A stretch of DNA of 64,000 nt from assembly GCA_004555205.1 (NCBI GenBank), contig SFIY01000005.1, positions 1 through 64,000 on the forward strand. The letters run 5' to 3'. The position numbers and the translations under genes were made by a program. Within the stretch, counting starts at the first letter, position 1, and each line of letters begins with the position of its first letter. The DNA comes from Clostridiales bacterium (GTDB taxonomy: Bacteria; Bacillota; Clostridia; Oscillospirales; Oscillospiraceae). A model generated the notes under the pieces. The model worked only from the letters and a program-made list of their open reading frames with translations. It was not told where the DNA came from and ran no database searches. Shown here in pieces: positions 1 to 8,139 of the stretch.

Positions 1-445
1 TAAGCAAACTTCTTTCTGCTTTTGCATTTCCTCTGTAAACGTCAACAATGTATGAAATTCCTTGAAAGGTGTAAAAAGAAATGCCGATAGGCAATACAAT
101 ATCTGCCGTAAAATGAAAGCTCGGATTTAATCTGCCCATTTCATTTATTACAAAACCGGAATACTTAAATACAGCAAAATTGATTAAATGAAAAATTATG
201 CCTGTGGCTAATAATACCTTCTTGCGTGCAGGAAATTTTTCAATCCATATACCAATCGCAAAATCCGCAACAATGCTGAGTATAAACAATATAAAATGTT
301 CGGGGTTATGGATTGTGCCTACAAAGTAAAAACATAAACTGCCTATAAGCAATACAAAATTCTTTATTTTATTAGGTACAATATAGTAACATCCGAAGAA
401 TATCGGCATAAATATGAATATAAATTGTAAGCTGCTGAATACCAT
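1..445 (-). CDS. MBOAT O-acyltransferase (AlgI/DltB-like), N-terminal part, cut by window edge
   Basis: An open frame starts with ATG at 445 and runs without a stop past position 1, giving about 148 residues. It is very hydrophobic, with several membrane segments. The motif PIGISFYTFQGISYIVD followed by VYRG is a hallmark of AlgI-type membrane-bound O-acyltransferases, which move acyl groups (usually acetyl) from the cytoplasm onto exported polysaccharides. A weak GGTGG site precedes the ATG. GC is only about one third, far below the ribosomal operon next to it, which suggests acquired DNA. The catalytic His would lie beyond the window, and so would any SGNH/DltD-like partner gene. The family call is secure; the substrate is unknown. 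Confidence 0.85.
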   Translation of the reverse strand, partial: MVFSSLQFIFIFMPIFFGCYYIVPNKIKNFVLLIGSLCFYFVGTIHNPEHFILFILSIVADFAIGIWIEKFPARKKVLLATGIIFHLINFAVFKYSGFVINEMGRLNPSFHFTADIVLPIGISFYTFQGISYIVDVYRGNAKAERSLL

Positions 446-524
446 AACCACACCACCGTTTTGCTGTTCTGATATATAGATGCACGGGTGATGTAAAAGG
501 TGACACACAAATCTATTTTTTTTG

Positions 525-560
525 CAAAAAAATCAGCGGCAGAGATTTCTCCCTGCCGCC
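525..560 (-). terminator. Rho-independent terminator after the zinc-ribbon gene
   Basis: On the minus strand a 7-8 bp GC stem (GCGGCAG at 536-542 pairs with CTGCCGC at 553-559) is followed by a run of T residues at 532-526. It separates the zinc-ribbon gene from the downstream MBOAT gene. Confidence 0.8.
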
Positions 561-613
561 GTTGGCTGTGTGAATACGACTAAAGTGACCTCAAAGCCCC
601 CGAAGTGATTCCT

Positions 614-1327
614 TTATTCCCACTCGACCGTAGCGATGGGATCAACCATCATATTGACCCAATCGCCATTGCAGTATATTTCAATCGAATCTGCCGTTTG
701 ATAATCCTCGCCCACCGAAAACTCCACTGTGCACAGGCCATCCTTGCACACTATGTTTTCACTGTCTGCAGACGAGAGGTATCCCTCCGTATCCACATAC
801 CAAAGTGTGCTGTACTCCACATCGTAGGCATTTTGCATATAAGCGGTAGCGGTGCCGTCCAAAACCGTATACTGCACCAAGGTGGGGTCTATGTTCTCAT
901 CCACATAGCTGACTTCGTAACTGCATGACTGAAGTACATTCGCAAGACTCATCACTAAAATGACAATACTCACTATAATAACCGGAATCAGCACTTTTGT
1001 CGGCTTACGCTGCTGCCGGATCCGGTTCAGCGTGGGCGCGGTGAATACAGCCTCCCCTGTGGTGGGGTTTTCCTCCTCGTAATAGCCCTGCTCCTCATAG
1101 CACGCTTTCTCTTCGTAGCACTCCTTTTCCTCAAAGCAAACCTTACCGCCGTGGGTTTTCGCATGGCGTTTCTCAAGGTAATCCGCGTCCTTCATATGGT
1201 AGATGGTGCCATCGGCGTTGACCTTTTCATGGCGCGGCGGACGGTTGTAGGCGCCGCACTCCGGACAGCAGCCTTCCGTTTCATAGCGGTACGCCTTACC
1301 GCAATTCTTGCATTTGATGCGTGCCAT
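614..1327 (-). CDS. Zinc-ribbon, single-pass membrane protein of unknown function
   Basis: This 237-residue protein begins with a zinc ribbon: Cys6-x2-Cys9, then Cys20/21 and Cys24. Residues 64-86 form a short acidic repeat of the type xYEE (FEEKE, CYEEKA, CYEEQG, YYEEE). A basic stretch leads into one membrane helix at about 112-133, followed by an acidic C-terminal domain of about 100 residues, presumably outside the cell. A strong GGGAGGGAG ribosome site lies just before the ATG. The architecture (cytoplasmic zinc ribbon, helix, small outer domain) is common in Clostridia, but I recognise no named family. It stands alone between two terminators, behind the double palindrome at 1387-1432. 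Confidence 0.75.
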   Translation of the reverse strand: MARIKCKNCGKAYRYETEGCCPECGAYNRPPRHEKVNADGTIYHMKDADYLEKRHAKTHGGKVCFEEKECYEEKACYEEQGYYEEENPTTGEAVFTAPTLNRIRQQRKPTKVLIPVIIVSIVILVMSLANVLQSCSYEVSYVDENIDPTLVQYTVLDGTATAYMQNAYDVEYSTLWYVDTEGYLSSADSENIVCKDGLCTVEFSVGEDYQTADSIEIYCNGDWVNMMVDPIATVEWE

Positions 1328-1357
1328 TTTTCTCCCTCCCTTTTTCTATATAAATCT

Positions 1358-1389
1358 ATTCTAACGGATTTCCTGTTATCGTCTATCAA
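1358..1389 (-). promoter_or_regulatory. Possible promoter of the zinc-ribbon gene
   Basis: On the minus strand TTGATA (1389-1384) and TAGAAT (1363-1358) are separated by 20 bp. That is long for a sigma-A promoter but typical of promoters activated by MerR-family regulators. The -35 box touches the left palindrome at 1387-1400. Confidence 0.4.
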
Positions 1390-1432
1390 CTTGAAGTTGC
1401 AGCACCAAATTTTTGCAGGCAACTTCAAGTTG
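1387..1432. repeat. Perfect 14-bp inverted repeat made of two 13-bp palindromes
   Basis: CAACTTGAAGTTGC (1387-1400) and GCAACTTCAAGTTG (1419-1432) are perfect reverse complements. Each arm is itself a 13-bp palindrome around one central base (CAACTT-G/C-AAGTTG). Centres are 33 bp apart, about three helical turns. This looks like a pair of operators for a dimeric regulator; the -35 side of the zinc-ribbon gene promoter overlaps the left one. Confidence 0.75.
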
Positions 1433-1556
1433 CGTCTTTCTCAGTTTATCATGTTCCCTCCCAAAAGACAAGCAATCCCTGTTGTTTCGCCCGTTTTTGA
1501 TGTCAAATCGTATATTCCGCGTTCAATATTACAGATTGTTGTCGCATTTTGATGAA

Positions 1557-1601
1557 AAAAACACCCTTTTCTACGGCCGCGCCATAGAAAAGGGTGTTTT
1601 T
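1557..1601. terminator. Bidirectional terminator closing the ribosomal operon
   Basis: AAAAACACCCTTTTCTA (1557-1573) pairs with TAGAAAAGGGTGTTTTT (1585-1601). T runs occur in both directions. It lies 19 bp after the rplQ stop, so it ends the long minus-strand operon. Confidence 0.9.
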
Positions 1602-1619
1602 ACCGATTGAATGGTTTTC

Positions 1620-1964
1620 TTATTTCACCAGTTCGATGATAGCGGTTTCCGCAGCATCACCACGGCGAACGCCGGTGCGGATGATACGGGTATAGCCGCC
1701 GTTGCGCTCAGCGTATTCAGGAGCAATCTCCTTGAACAGCTTATTGGCCACATCTTCTCTGGTAATGAAGCTCAGAGCCTGACGATATGCTGCCAGATCA
1801 CCCTTCTTGCCCAGGGTAATCATCTTTTCAGCCAGGGGCTTGATCTCCTTGGCACGGGTAATGGTGGTTTCCATACGGCCGTAATCCAGGAAATCGGTGA
1901 CCTGCTGACGGAGCATCGCCTTGCGCTGATCGGTAGTCTTACCGAGCTTACGAGTTCCGGGCAT
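1620..1964 (-). CDS. rplQ: 50S ribosomal protein bL17
   Basis: A 114-residue, full-length bL17 with the typical N-terminus PGTRKLGKTTDQRKAMLR and the conserved GGYTRI segment near the end. It binds 23S rRNA near the exit tunnel. It is the last gene of the S10-spc-alpha operon, 46 bp after rpoA, and is followed at once by a strong terminator. No energy-coupling transporter genes or truA follow, as they do in Bacillus. Confidence 0.97.
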   Translation of the reverse strand: MPGTRKLGKTTDQRKAMLRQQVTDFLDYGRMETTITRAKEIKPLAEKMITLGKKGDLAAYRQALSFITREDVANKLFKEIAPEYAERNGGYTRIIRTGVRRGDAAETAIIELVK

Positions 1965-2010
1965 TTCAGTTTCCTCCTTGTAAGGATATTCCGCGCGAAG
2001 CGCGAAGCAG

Positions 2011-2964
2011 TTAGTTGTTTTCTTCGTCGGCCAGGGACAGACCCATCATTGCCAACTTGTTGATGACTTCCTCCAGGGACTTGCGACCCAGGTTGCGCAC
2101 CTTCATCATCTCGTCTTCGGTCTTGGAGATCAAGTCCTCGACGGTGTTGATATTGGCACGCTTGAGGCAGTTGAAGCTGCGGACAGACAGATCCAGTTCC
2201 TCGATCGTCAGCTCCAGCACCTTGTCACGCTGATCGGTGGCCTTCTCCACCACGGTGGACTTGTCGCCCAGCGTGTCGCTCAGGTCAGTGAACAGGGCAA
2301 AGTGGTCGCAGAGGATCTTGGCACCCAGGGACACGGCATCACGCGCCGTGATGGTGGAATCCGTCCAGACCTCCAGCGTCAGCTTGTCAAAGTCAGACAT
2401 GTTGCCGACGCGGGTATTTTCCACCGTGTAATTGACCTTGTACACGGGGGTATAAATGGAGTCAACATGGATGAGCCCAATCACACCGCCGCTTTGCGCC
2501 TTGTTGCGGTCGGCGGACACATAGCCGCGGCCATGGCTCAAGCTGATCTCCATGCTCAGCGTAGCGCCCACATCAAGTGTAGCCAGGTGCAGTTCGGGAT
2601 TCAGAATCTCCACTTCACCATCGCTCTTAATGTCGCCTGCCGTCACTTCGCAAGGACCGGTAGCCTCAATAAAGACGGTCTTGGGACCTTCGCAATACAG
2701 CTTGGCCAGCAGGCTCTTCACGTTCAGAACGATCTCGGTCACGTCCTCCTTCACACCGGGAACGGTGGAAAACTCGTGCTGGACACCGGCAATCTTGATG
2801 CTGGTGGCCGCCGTACCGGGCAGGGACGAGAGCATAATGCGACGCAGTGCATTGCCCAAGGTCGTTCCGTAACCGCGCTCCAGGGGTTCGATCACATATT
2901 TACCATAGGAAGCATCACCGGGCGTTTCGATACACTCGATCTGGGGCTTCTCAATTTCAATCAT
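2011..2964 (-). CDS. rpoA: RNA polymerase subunit alpha
   Basis: A 317-residue alpha subunit. The N-terminal assembly domain holds LERGYGTTLGNALRRIMLSS; the C-terminal DNA-binding domain ends with RNLGRKSLEEV. The ATG at 2964 is chosen because AAGGAGGG sits just before it; an in-frame ATG 33 bases upstream has no comparable site. It assembles beta and beta-prime and contacts UP elements and activators. It lies between rpsD and rplQ, the normal alpha-operon order. Confidence 0.97.
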   Translation of the reverse strand: MIEIEKPQIECIETPGDASYGKYVIEPLERGYGTTLGNALRRIMLSSLPGTAATSIKIAGVQHEFSTVPGVKEDVTEIVLNVKSLLAKLYCEGPKTVFIEATGPCEVTAGDIKSDGEVEILNPELHLATLDVGATLSMEISLSHGRGYVSADRNKAQSGGVIGLIHVDSIYTPVYKVNYTVENTRVGNMSDFDKLTLEVWTDSTITARDAVSLGAKILCDHFALFTDLSDTLGDKSTVVEKATDQRDKVLELTIEELDLSVRSFNCLKRANINTVEDLISKTEDEMMKVRNLGRKSLEEVINKLAMMGLSLADEENN

Positions 2965-3048
2965 GCAGTACCCTCCTTCATTCTCGTTGCAGCGCAAACA
3001 AACTTGCGCTTTCTGTGATTCATTCGCTTTGTGAGGGTTCCAACCCTA

Positions 3049-3651
3049 TTACTTGGAGTACAACTCGACGATGAGGTGCTCTTCGATGGGCATATCAATG
3101 TCCTCACGGGCGGGCATCTTGGCGACAGTGCCCTTCAGGGCGTTCTTGTCGCGCTCCAGCCACTGGGGAACGTTGACCATGGGAGCATCCTCAGCCGTCA
3201 GACGCTTGAAGCAAGCGGCGCTGCGGCTGCCTTCCTTGACCTCGATCACATCGCCGACGCGGACCAGATAGGAGGGGATGTTCACCTTCTGGCCGTTGAC
3301 GGTGAAGTGAGCGTGGTTGACCAACTGACGGGCCTCACGGCGGGTCATGGCGAAGCCCAGACGGTACACAACATTGTCCAGACGGCGCTCCACCAGCGTC
3401 AGCAGGTTCTCACCGGTCTTGCCGGGCATGGCGGAAGCCTTCTCATAGTACATATGGAACTGCTTCTCCAGAATACCATACACGAACTTAACCTTCTGCT
3501 TTTCATTTAACTGAATGGCGTACTCGCTCTTTTTCTTTCTCATCTGGCCGCCGGGGTTGCGCTTGGTCTCCTTCTTGGAGTAACCCATGACGGTAGGAGA
3601 AATGCCCAGCGCCTTGCAGCGCTTAGCGATAGGCTGCATATTCTTAGCCAT
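3049..3651 (-). CDS. rpsD: 30S ribosomal protein uS4
   Basis: A 200-residue uS4. The N-terminus has only one Cys, so this is the zinc-free form. The S4 RNA-binding domain (RRLDNVVYRLGFAMTRREAR onward) occupies about residues 90-155. It is a primary 16S assembly protein and, in Firmicutes, often an autoregulator. It follows rpsK after 25 bp. Confidence 0.97.
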   Translation of the reverse strand: MAKNMQPIAKRCKALGISPTVMGYSKKETKRNPGGQMRKKKSEYAIQLNEKQKVKFVYGILEKQFHMYYEKASAMPGKTGENLLTLVERRLDNVVYRLGFAMTRREARQLVNHAHFTVNGQKVNIPSYLVRVGDVIEVKEGSRSAACFKRLTAEDAPMVNVPQWLERDKNALKGTVAKMPAREDIDMPIEEHLIVELYSK

Positions 3652-3676
3652 AATCTACTTATCCTCCTTGTTCCGA

Positions 3677-4078
3677 TTACACACGACGACGCTTGGGGGG
3701 ACGGCAGCCATTGTGAGGAATGGGGGTGACGTCCTTGATCATCGTTACTTCCAGACCAACAGCCTGCAGGGCGCGGATCGCTGCTTCACGACCCTGACCG
3801 GGGCCCTTTACGAAGACCTCCACGGTCTTCAGGCCATGCTCCATAGCGGCCTTGGCAGCCGTTTCTGCTGCGCTCTGGGCGGCGAAGGGAGTAGACTTCT
3901 TGCTGCCACGGAAACCCAGACCACCGGAGGAGGCCCAGGACAGTGCGTTGCCCTGGCTGTCGGTGACGGTTACCATGGTGTTATTGAAGGAAGAACGGAT
4001 ATGGACCTGACCCTTTTCGATGTTCTTCTTTTCGCGACGGCGGCGGATAACCTTCTTGCCGTTCTTTACGTTAGCCAT
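3677..4078 (-). CDS. rpsK: 30S ribosomal protein uS11
   Basis: A 133-residue uS11 with the family motif NGCRPPKRRRV at the C-terminus and GLGFRGSKKSTPFAAQ in the middle. It forms part of the platform of the small subunit near the mRNA exit. It sits 15 bp after rpsM. Confidence 0.97.
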   Translation of the reverse strand: MANVKNGKKVIRRRREKKNIEKGQVHIRSSFNNTMVTVTDSQGNALSWASSGGLGFRGSKKSTPFAAQSAAETAAKAAMEHGLKTVEVFVKGPGQGREAAIRALQAVGLEVTMIKDVTPIPHNGCRPPKRRRV

Positions 4079-4093
4079 ATTCTTCTCCCCTCC

Positions 4094-4462
4094 TTACTTC
4101 TTCTTGTTAGCAATGGTCTTCTTGGGACCCTTGCGGGTACGTGCGTTGGTCTTGCTGCGCTGACCGCGAACGGGCAGGCCACGACGGTGGCGCATGCCGC
4201 GATAGCAGCCGATTTCAGTCAGACGCTTGATGTCAAGCGCCACTTGACGACGCAGATCACCCTCGACGACATAGTTCTGATCAATTGCCTCACGCAGTTT
4301 GGCTTCCTCAGCCTCGGTCAGATCCTTTACGCGTGTGTCGGGGTTGATGCCTGTCTGTGCCAGGATGTCCTGAGCACTCTTTCTTCCAATACCATAGATA
4401 TAAGTCAAACCGATTTCGATTCGCTTATCCTTGGGCAGGTCAATACCGGCAATACGTGCCAT
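4094..4462 (-). CDS. rpsM: 30S ribosomal protein uS13
   Basis: A 122-residue uS13 beginning MARIAGIDLPKDKRIEIGLT, with GCYRGMRHRRGLPVRGQRT-like residues and a lysine-rich tail that reaches the P-site tRNA. It is 25 bp downstream of rpmJ. Confidence 0.97.
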   Translation of the reverse strand: MARIAGIDLPKDKRIEIGLTYIYGIGRKSAQDILAQTGINPDTRVKDLTEAEEAKLREAIDQNYVVEGDLRRQVALDIKRLTEIGCYRGMRHRRGLPVRGQRSKTNARTRKGPKKTIANKKK

Positions 4463-4487
4463 ACTTTAAAGCACCTCCACTTTCTTC

Positions 4488-4601
4488 TTAGCCCTGTCTC
4501 TGCTTATGCTTGGGATTCTCGCAAATGACCATAACACGGCCTTTGCGACGAATCACCTTGCACTTCTCGCACATGGGCTTCACGGACGGTCTTACTTTCA
4601 T
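4488..4601 (-). CDS. rpmJ: 50S ribosomal protein bL36 (zinc-binding form)
   Basis: A short gene of 37 codons. It begins MKVRPSVKPMCEKCKVI and ends with the typical KHKQRQG. Cys11, Cys14, Cys27 and His32 make the zinc site, so this is the C+ paralogue type. It lies between infA and rpsM, as in most Firmicutes, 13 bp after the infA stop. Confidence 0.97.
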   Translation of the reverse strand: MKVRPSVKPMCEKCKVIRRKGRVMVICENPKHKQRQG

Positions 4602-4614
4602 TGTTTTAAACCTC

Positions 4615-4833
4615 CTACTTACTACGCCAGGTAATCCGGCCACGGGTCAGATCATAAGGGGACATTTCCACCGTCACCTTGTCGCCGGGCAGAATCCTGA
4701 TGAAATTCATTCTGAGCTTTCCGGAAATATGCGCTAATATGGTGTGTCCATTTCCAATGTCGACTTGGAATGTGGTGTTGGGCAGGGATTCGACCACTAC
4801 GCCCTCGACTTCGATCATATCGGATTTTGCCAA
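4615..4833 (-). CDS. infA: Translation initiation factor IF-1
   Basis: A 72-residue, single S1-like OB-fold protein (IEVEGVVVESLPNTTFQVDI, SPYDLTRGRITWR). It blocks the A site during initiation. It lies 4 bp after the KOW-domain gene and before rpmJ, the standard place. Confidence 0.97.
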   Translation of the reverse strand: MAKSDMIEVEGVVVESLPNTTFQVDIGNGHTILAHISGKLRMNFIRILPGDKVTVEMSPYDLTRGRITWRSK

Positions 4834-4837
4834 GTTG

Positions 4838-5119
4838 TTATCCCTCCTGGTCTTGATTACCGCCGCTGATCGCGGCTATGGCTTTACGAAGCTCACTATT
4901 TGTGATTTTTTCGCCGCTTCTGATCTTCTCGGCAACCAGACTGTGGCTCTCACCGACCAGCGCTACGTGCTTTTGCCGTTTGCGTTTCGGATTTTCCACG
5001 CGTCTGTGTTTGCCGTCAGCCAGCAGGAGGAAATCTCCTTGCACTGCAAGAACGAAGAAGAATTTCCCTGCATCCCTGCCGGCGGTAGCTTTTACGATGT
5101 TCGATTCAGCAATGTTCAT
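4838..5119 (-). CDS. KOW-domain RNA-binding protein of the ribosomal operon (L14e-like)
   Basis: A 93-residue protein with an N-terminal KOW-like motif (GRDAGKFFFVLAVQGDFLLLADGKHRRVENPKRK), given here in parts: Gly14-Lys19 is the turn and residues 36-48 the basic loop. Small proteins like this sit between map and infA in many Clostridia and are annotated as L14e/L6e/L27e-like RNA-binding proteins. It begins 3 bp after map and ends 4 bp before infA, so it is part of the operon. The exact role is not established; a ribosome- or rRNA-linked role is inferred from context. Confidence 0.85.
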   Translation of the reverse strand: MNIAESNIVKATAGRDAGKFFFVLAVQGDFLLLADGKHRRVENPKRKRQKHVALVGESHSLVAEKIRSGEKITNSELRKAIAAISGGNQDQEG

Positions 5120-5122
5120 ACG

Positions 5123-5884
5123 CTACACCAACGACCCCTCGGCAACCGTCAGAAGCTCCGGCTCTCCGGCGGTAATCAATACGGTGTTTTCATAGTGGGC
5201 GGCATACTTCCCGTCGGCGGTTTTCACCGTCCAGCCATCCGGCATCTGACGGATGGCGGCACTGCCGGCGTTCACCATGGGTTCCACGGCAATGGTCATA
5301 CCCCGCAGCAGGCGCGGACCGTGGCCGGGTTTGCCGTAGTTGGGAACCTCAGGCGATTCATGCATATTGCGTCCGATGCCGTGACCGACATACTCGCGCA
5401 CCACGCTGAAGCCGTTTGCCTCCACATACTTCTGCACAGCGGCGGAAATATCCGACAGGCGGCAGCCCTCACGGGCATACCTGATGCCTTCAAAGAAGCT
5501 CTCCTGCGTCACACGAATGAGGCGCATGGCTTCCTCAGATACCCGGCCGCAAGGATAGGTTCCGGCGCAGTCGCCGTGGAACCCCCCGATATAGGCGCCC
5601 ACATCCACGCTGACAATGTCGCCCTCCTGCAGCACCCGTTTGCCGGGAATGCCGTGGATGATCTCATCGTTCACGCTGACACATACGCTGGCCGGGTAGC
5701 CGTTGTAGTGCAGAAAAGACGGAGTCGCACCCTGCGATTTGATAAACTGAAACACTGCTTTGTCAATTTGTTGGGTTGTTACGCCGGGTTTTACCATATC
5801 CCGTGCCAACGCACGGGCAGCCGCGGTAATTTTTCCCGCCCGACGCATCAGTTCGATCTCGTGGCTCGACTTGAGGGTGATCAT
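5123..5884 (-). CDS. map: Methionine aminopeptidase, type I
   Basis: A 253-residue enzyme that removes the initiator Met from nascent proteins. The two-metal site is visible: SVDVGAYIGGFHGDCA (two Asp), GHGIGRNMHESPEVPNYG (His), and downstream Glu residues (AVEPMV, YENTVLIT). It has no N-terminal zinc finger. It is 3 bp after adk and overlaps none of its neighbours. Confidence 0.97.
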   Translation of the reverse strand: MITLKSSHEIELMRRAGKITAAARALARDMVKPGVTTQQIDKAVFQFIKSQGATPSFLHYNGYPASVCVSVNDEIIHGIPGKRVLQEGDIVSVDVGAYIGGFHGDCAGTYPCGRVSEEAMRLIRVTQESFFEGIRYAREGCRLSDISAAVQKYVEANGFSVVREYVGHGIGRNMHESPEVPNYGKPGHGPRLLRGMTIAVEPMVNAGSAAIRQMPDGWTVKTADGKYAAHYENTVLITAGEPELLTVAEGSLV

Positions 5885-5887
5885 TTG

Positions 5888-6520
5888 TTATCTCCCCAAG
5901 ACCGCCAGGATCGCCTGTGTGGTCGCCTCCACAGAAGGCTGATCCTCCACAGTTTTCAGAATCCCGCGGGCCTCGTAAAAACCCTTGAGGGGCTCTGTGG
6001 TTGTATGATATTCCGCCAAACGGTTCTTCACCGTTTCGGGGTTATCATCCTTGCGCTGCACCAGCTTGCCGCCGCACACATCGCACACACCCTCTACCTT
6101 GGGGGGAATATTGACAATGTGATAGCTTGCGCCGCAAGCCTCGCAAACGCGGCGGCCGCCCATGCGGTTGATGATCTTCTCATCGGGCACTTCAATGGCC
6201 ACCACAGCGTCGAAACTAATACCTGCCCGTTCCATGGCTTCAGCCTGAGCAATCGTGCGGGGCACGCCGTCGAGGATATAACCATTGGCGCAATCGGCCT
6301 CCTGCAGTCGCTCATTGATGATGCCGATGATCACTTCATCGGGTACCAGTTTGCCGGCGTCCATATACTCCTTGGCCTTCAGGCCGGTGGGCGTACCGTT
6401 TTTCACAGCGGCACGCAGAATGTTGCCGGTGGAAATGGTGGGGATTGCCAGCTTTTTCTTGAGAATCTCTGCCTGGGTGCCTTTACCTGCACCCGGAGCA
6501 CCTAAAAGGATCAGTTTCAT
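5888..6520 (-). CDS. adk: Adenylate kinase
   Basis: A 210-residue long-form adenylate kinase (AMP + ATP to 2 ADP). The P-loop is GAPGAGKGTQAE. The lid carries four Cys (CEACG and CDVCGG) for a structural zinc, typical of Gram-positives. I place the start at the ATG at 6520, which has AGAGGT about 9 bases upstream; a TTG two codons earlier is less likely. It follows secY by 13 bp, the usual spc-operon order. Confidence 0.97.
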   Translation of the reverse strand: MKLILLGAPGAGKGTQAEILKKKLAIPTISTGNILRAAVKNGTPTGLKAKEYMDAGKLVPDEVIIGIINERLQEADCANGYILDGVPRTIAQAEAMERAGISFDAVVAIEVPDEKIINRMGGRRVCEACGASYHIVNIPPKVEGVCDVCGGKLVQRKDDNPETVKNRLAEYHTTTEPLKGFYEARGILKTVEDQPSVEATTQAILAVLGR

Positions 6521-6533
6521 AATCAATTACCTC

Positions 6534-7817
6534 TTATTCCAGGAAGCCCCTATACTGACGCATCAGCATTTGGGATTCCAAAGCCTGGACGGTTTCCAGT
6601 GCAACACCGACAACGATGATGACGGAAGTACCGCCGATGGACAGAGCGGCCTGGTCAACGATCTTACCGATTATCAGAGGCAGGATCGCAACGATGCCCA
6701 GATAGATCGCACCAAACATTGTCACCTTATTGAGAACCTTGCGGATGAAGTCAGCGGTGGGCTTGCCGGGACGGAAGCCGGGAATAAAGCCGCCGTTCTT
6801 CTTCAGATTGTTGGAGATCTCAACGGGGTTGAACTGAATGGATGCGTAGAAGTAGCTGAATGCAATAATCAGCAGGAAGTAGACGATCATATAGATCACG
6901 GACTTGCTGTCCACGGCGTTGACCAGCCAGTAGCCAAAGCTGCCTTCCTTGGGAGCGGGCAGGAATGCCGCCACCGTGGGAATAATCATGGCAATGGACT
7001 GGGCGAAGATGATGGGCAGCACGCCGGACATATTGACCTTCATGGGAAGGGTAGATGCCTGGCCGCCGTACATCTTACGGCCCACCTGGCGCTTGGCATA
7101 CTGCACGGGGATACGGCGTTCAGCACCGTTGACCCAGGTGATCAGCACAACCAGCAGCAGGATACCGACAACCACCAGCAGCGCCATCCACCACTTCAGA
7201 GTGCCTGCCGTAATGCCGGACACCATGGAGGAAACCATGTTGGGCACGCGGCTGAGGATACCTGCAAACAGGATGATGGAGATGCCGTTGCCGATACCGA
7301 ACTCGGTGATCTGCTCGCCCATCCACATCACGAAAGCGGAGCCTGCGATGAAGGACACGATAATGACCAGAGCTGCCCAAACATGGGTTTCTCTCAGGAT
7401 GCCATAACGGCTCATCAGCATGTAGTAGCCCCAGCCCTGCAGGATAGCGATGGCAATGGTGGCATAGCGGGTAATGGACTGGATCTTCTTCTTGCCCTCT
7501 TCGCCGCCCTCACGGGCCAGACGGCTCAGCGCGGGAATGGCGATGGTCAACAACTGAATAATGATCGAGCTGTTGATGTAGGGCTGTACGCCCAGAGCAA
7601 AAATCGTTGCTTCAGCAAATGCACCACCGGACATGACATTGTACAGGCCCAGAATGGTAGTGCTCATCTGATTGATATAGTTTTCCATCAAACCGGTATC
7701 CACATAGGGAACGGGGATGGCGTTGCCGATACGGAAAATCAGCAGAATAAGTGCGGTGAAAATAATCTTTTTGCGAAGTTCGGGAATACCCCAGGCTTTG
7801 CGGATTGTTTGAATCAC
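6534..7817 (-). CDS. secY: Protein translocase subunit SecY
   Basis: A 427-residue channel protein with ten membrane helices. Conserved parts include the plug region after the first helix (IPVPYVDTG), the cytoplasmic loop with VQYAKRQVGRKMYGGQ, and NPVEISNNLKKNGGFIPGFR near the SecA/ribosome-binding C5 loop. It begins 1 bp after the disrupted rplO gene. Confidence 0.97.
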   Translation of the reverse strand: MIQTIRKAWGIPELRKKIIFTALILLIFRIGNAIPVPYVDTGLMENYINQMSTTILGLYNVMSGGAFAEATIFALGVQPYINSSIIIQLLTIAIPALSRLAREGGEEGKKKIQSITRYATIAIAILQGWGYYMLMSRYGILRETHVWAALVIIVSFIAGSAFVMWMGEQITEFGIGNGISIILFAGILSRVPNMVSSMVSGITAGTLKWWMALLVVVGILLLVVLITWVNGAERRIPVQYAKRQVGRKMYGGQASTLPMKVNMSGVLPIIFAQSIAMIIPTVAAFLPAPKEGSFGYWLVNAVDSKSVIYMIVYFLLIIAFSYFYASIQFNPVEISNNLKKNGGFIPGFRPGKPTADFIRKVLNKVTMFGAIYLGIVAILPLIIGKIVDQAALSIGGTSVIIVVGVALETVQALESQMLMRQYRGFLE

Positions 7818-7818
7818 C

Positions 7819-8125
7819 TTACATCACCTCTGCCTTTCCACCGGCTGCTTCGATCGCTTCCTTAGCAGCCTGGGAGAAAGCAGCGGCCTGCACGGTCACC
7901 TTCTTGGTAACGGTGCCGTTACCGAGGACCTTGTAGCCGTACTCACACTTGCTCAGGATTCCCTTAGCAAGCAGGGCTTCAGCGGTGACGATCTCGCCGT
8001 CCTCAAACTTGTTGAGGGCGCTCAGGTTGATGATTTCCAGGGGCTTTGCAAAAATGTTGTTGAAACCACGCTTGGGGATGTTCCTTAGTGGAGCCAACTG
8101 CGGGAGACAGTTCATTCAGTTTCAT
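7819..8125 (-). pseudogene. rplO: Disrupted rplO (ribosomal protein uL15): internal deletion with frameshift
   Basis: The gene starts normally: AAGGAGGT, then ATG at 8125 and 15 good codons (MKLNELSPAVGSTKE). At about 8076-8084 the reading frame jumps. The family sequence resumes in another frame at IPKRGFNNIF and continues to the normal end for 86 residues. uL15 is usually near 146 residues, so about 45 residues are missing, namely the Gly/Arg/Lys-rich region that threads into 23S rRNA. As written, neither frame gives a whole protein: the start frame runs on for a short unrelated tail, and the C-terminal frame lacks its own ribosome site. Either a true lesion or an assembly error in a low-complexity, GC-rich stretch. 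Confidence 0.9.
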
Positions 8126-8139
8126 TCTCTCGCACCTCC

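Noticed and set aside
4679..7865. Long plus-strand frames (over 500 residues) opposite map, adk and secY
   Set aside because: They are reverse shadows of GC-rich genes, rich in His/Gln/Asp without protein-family features or ribosome sites.
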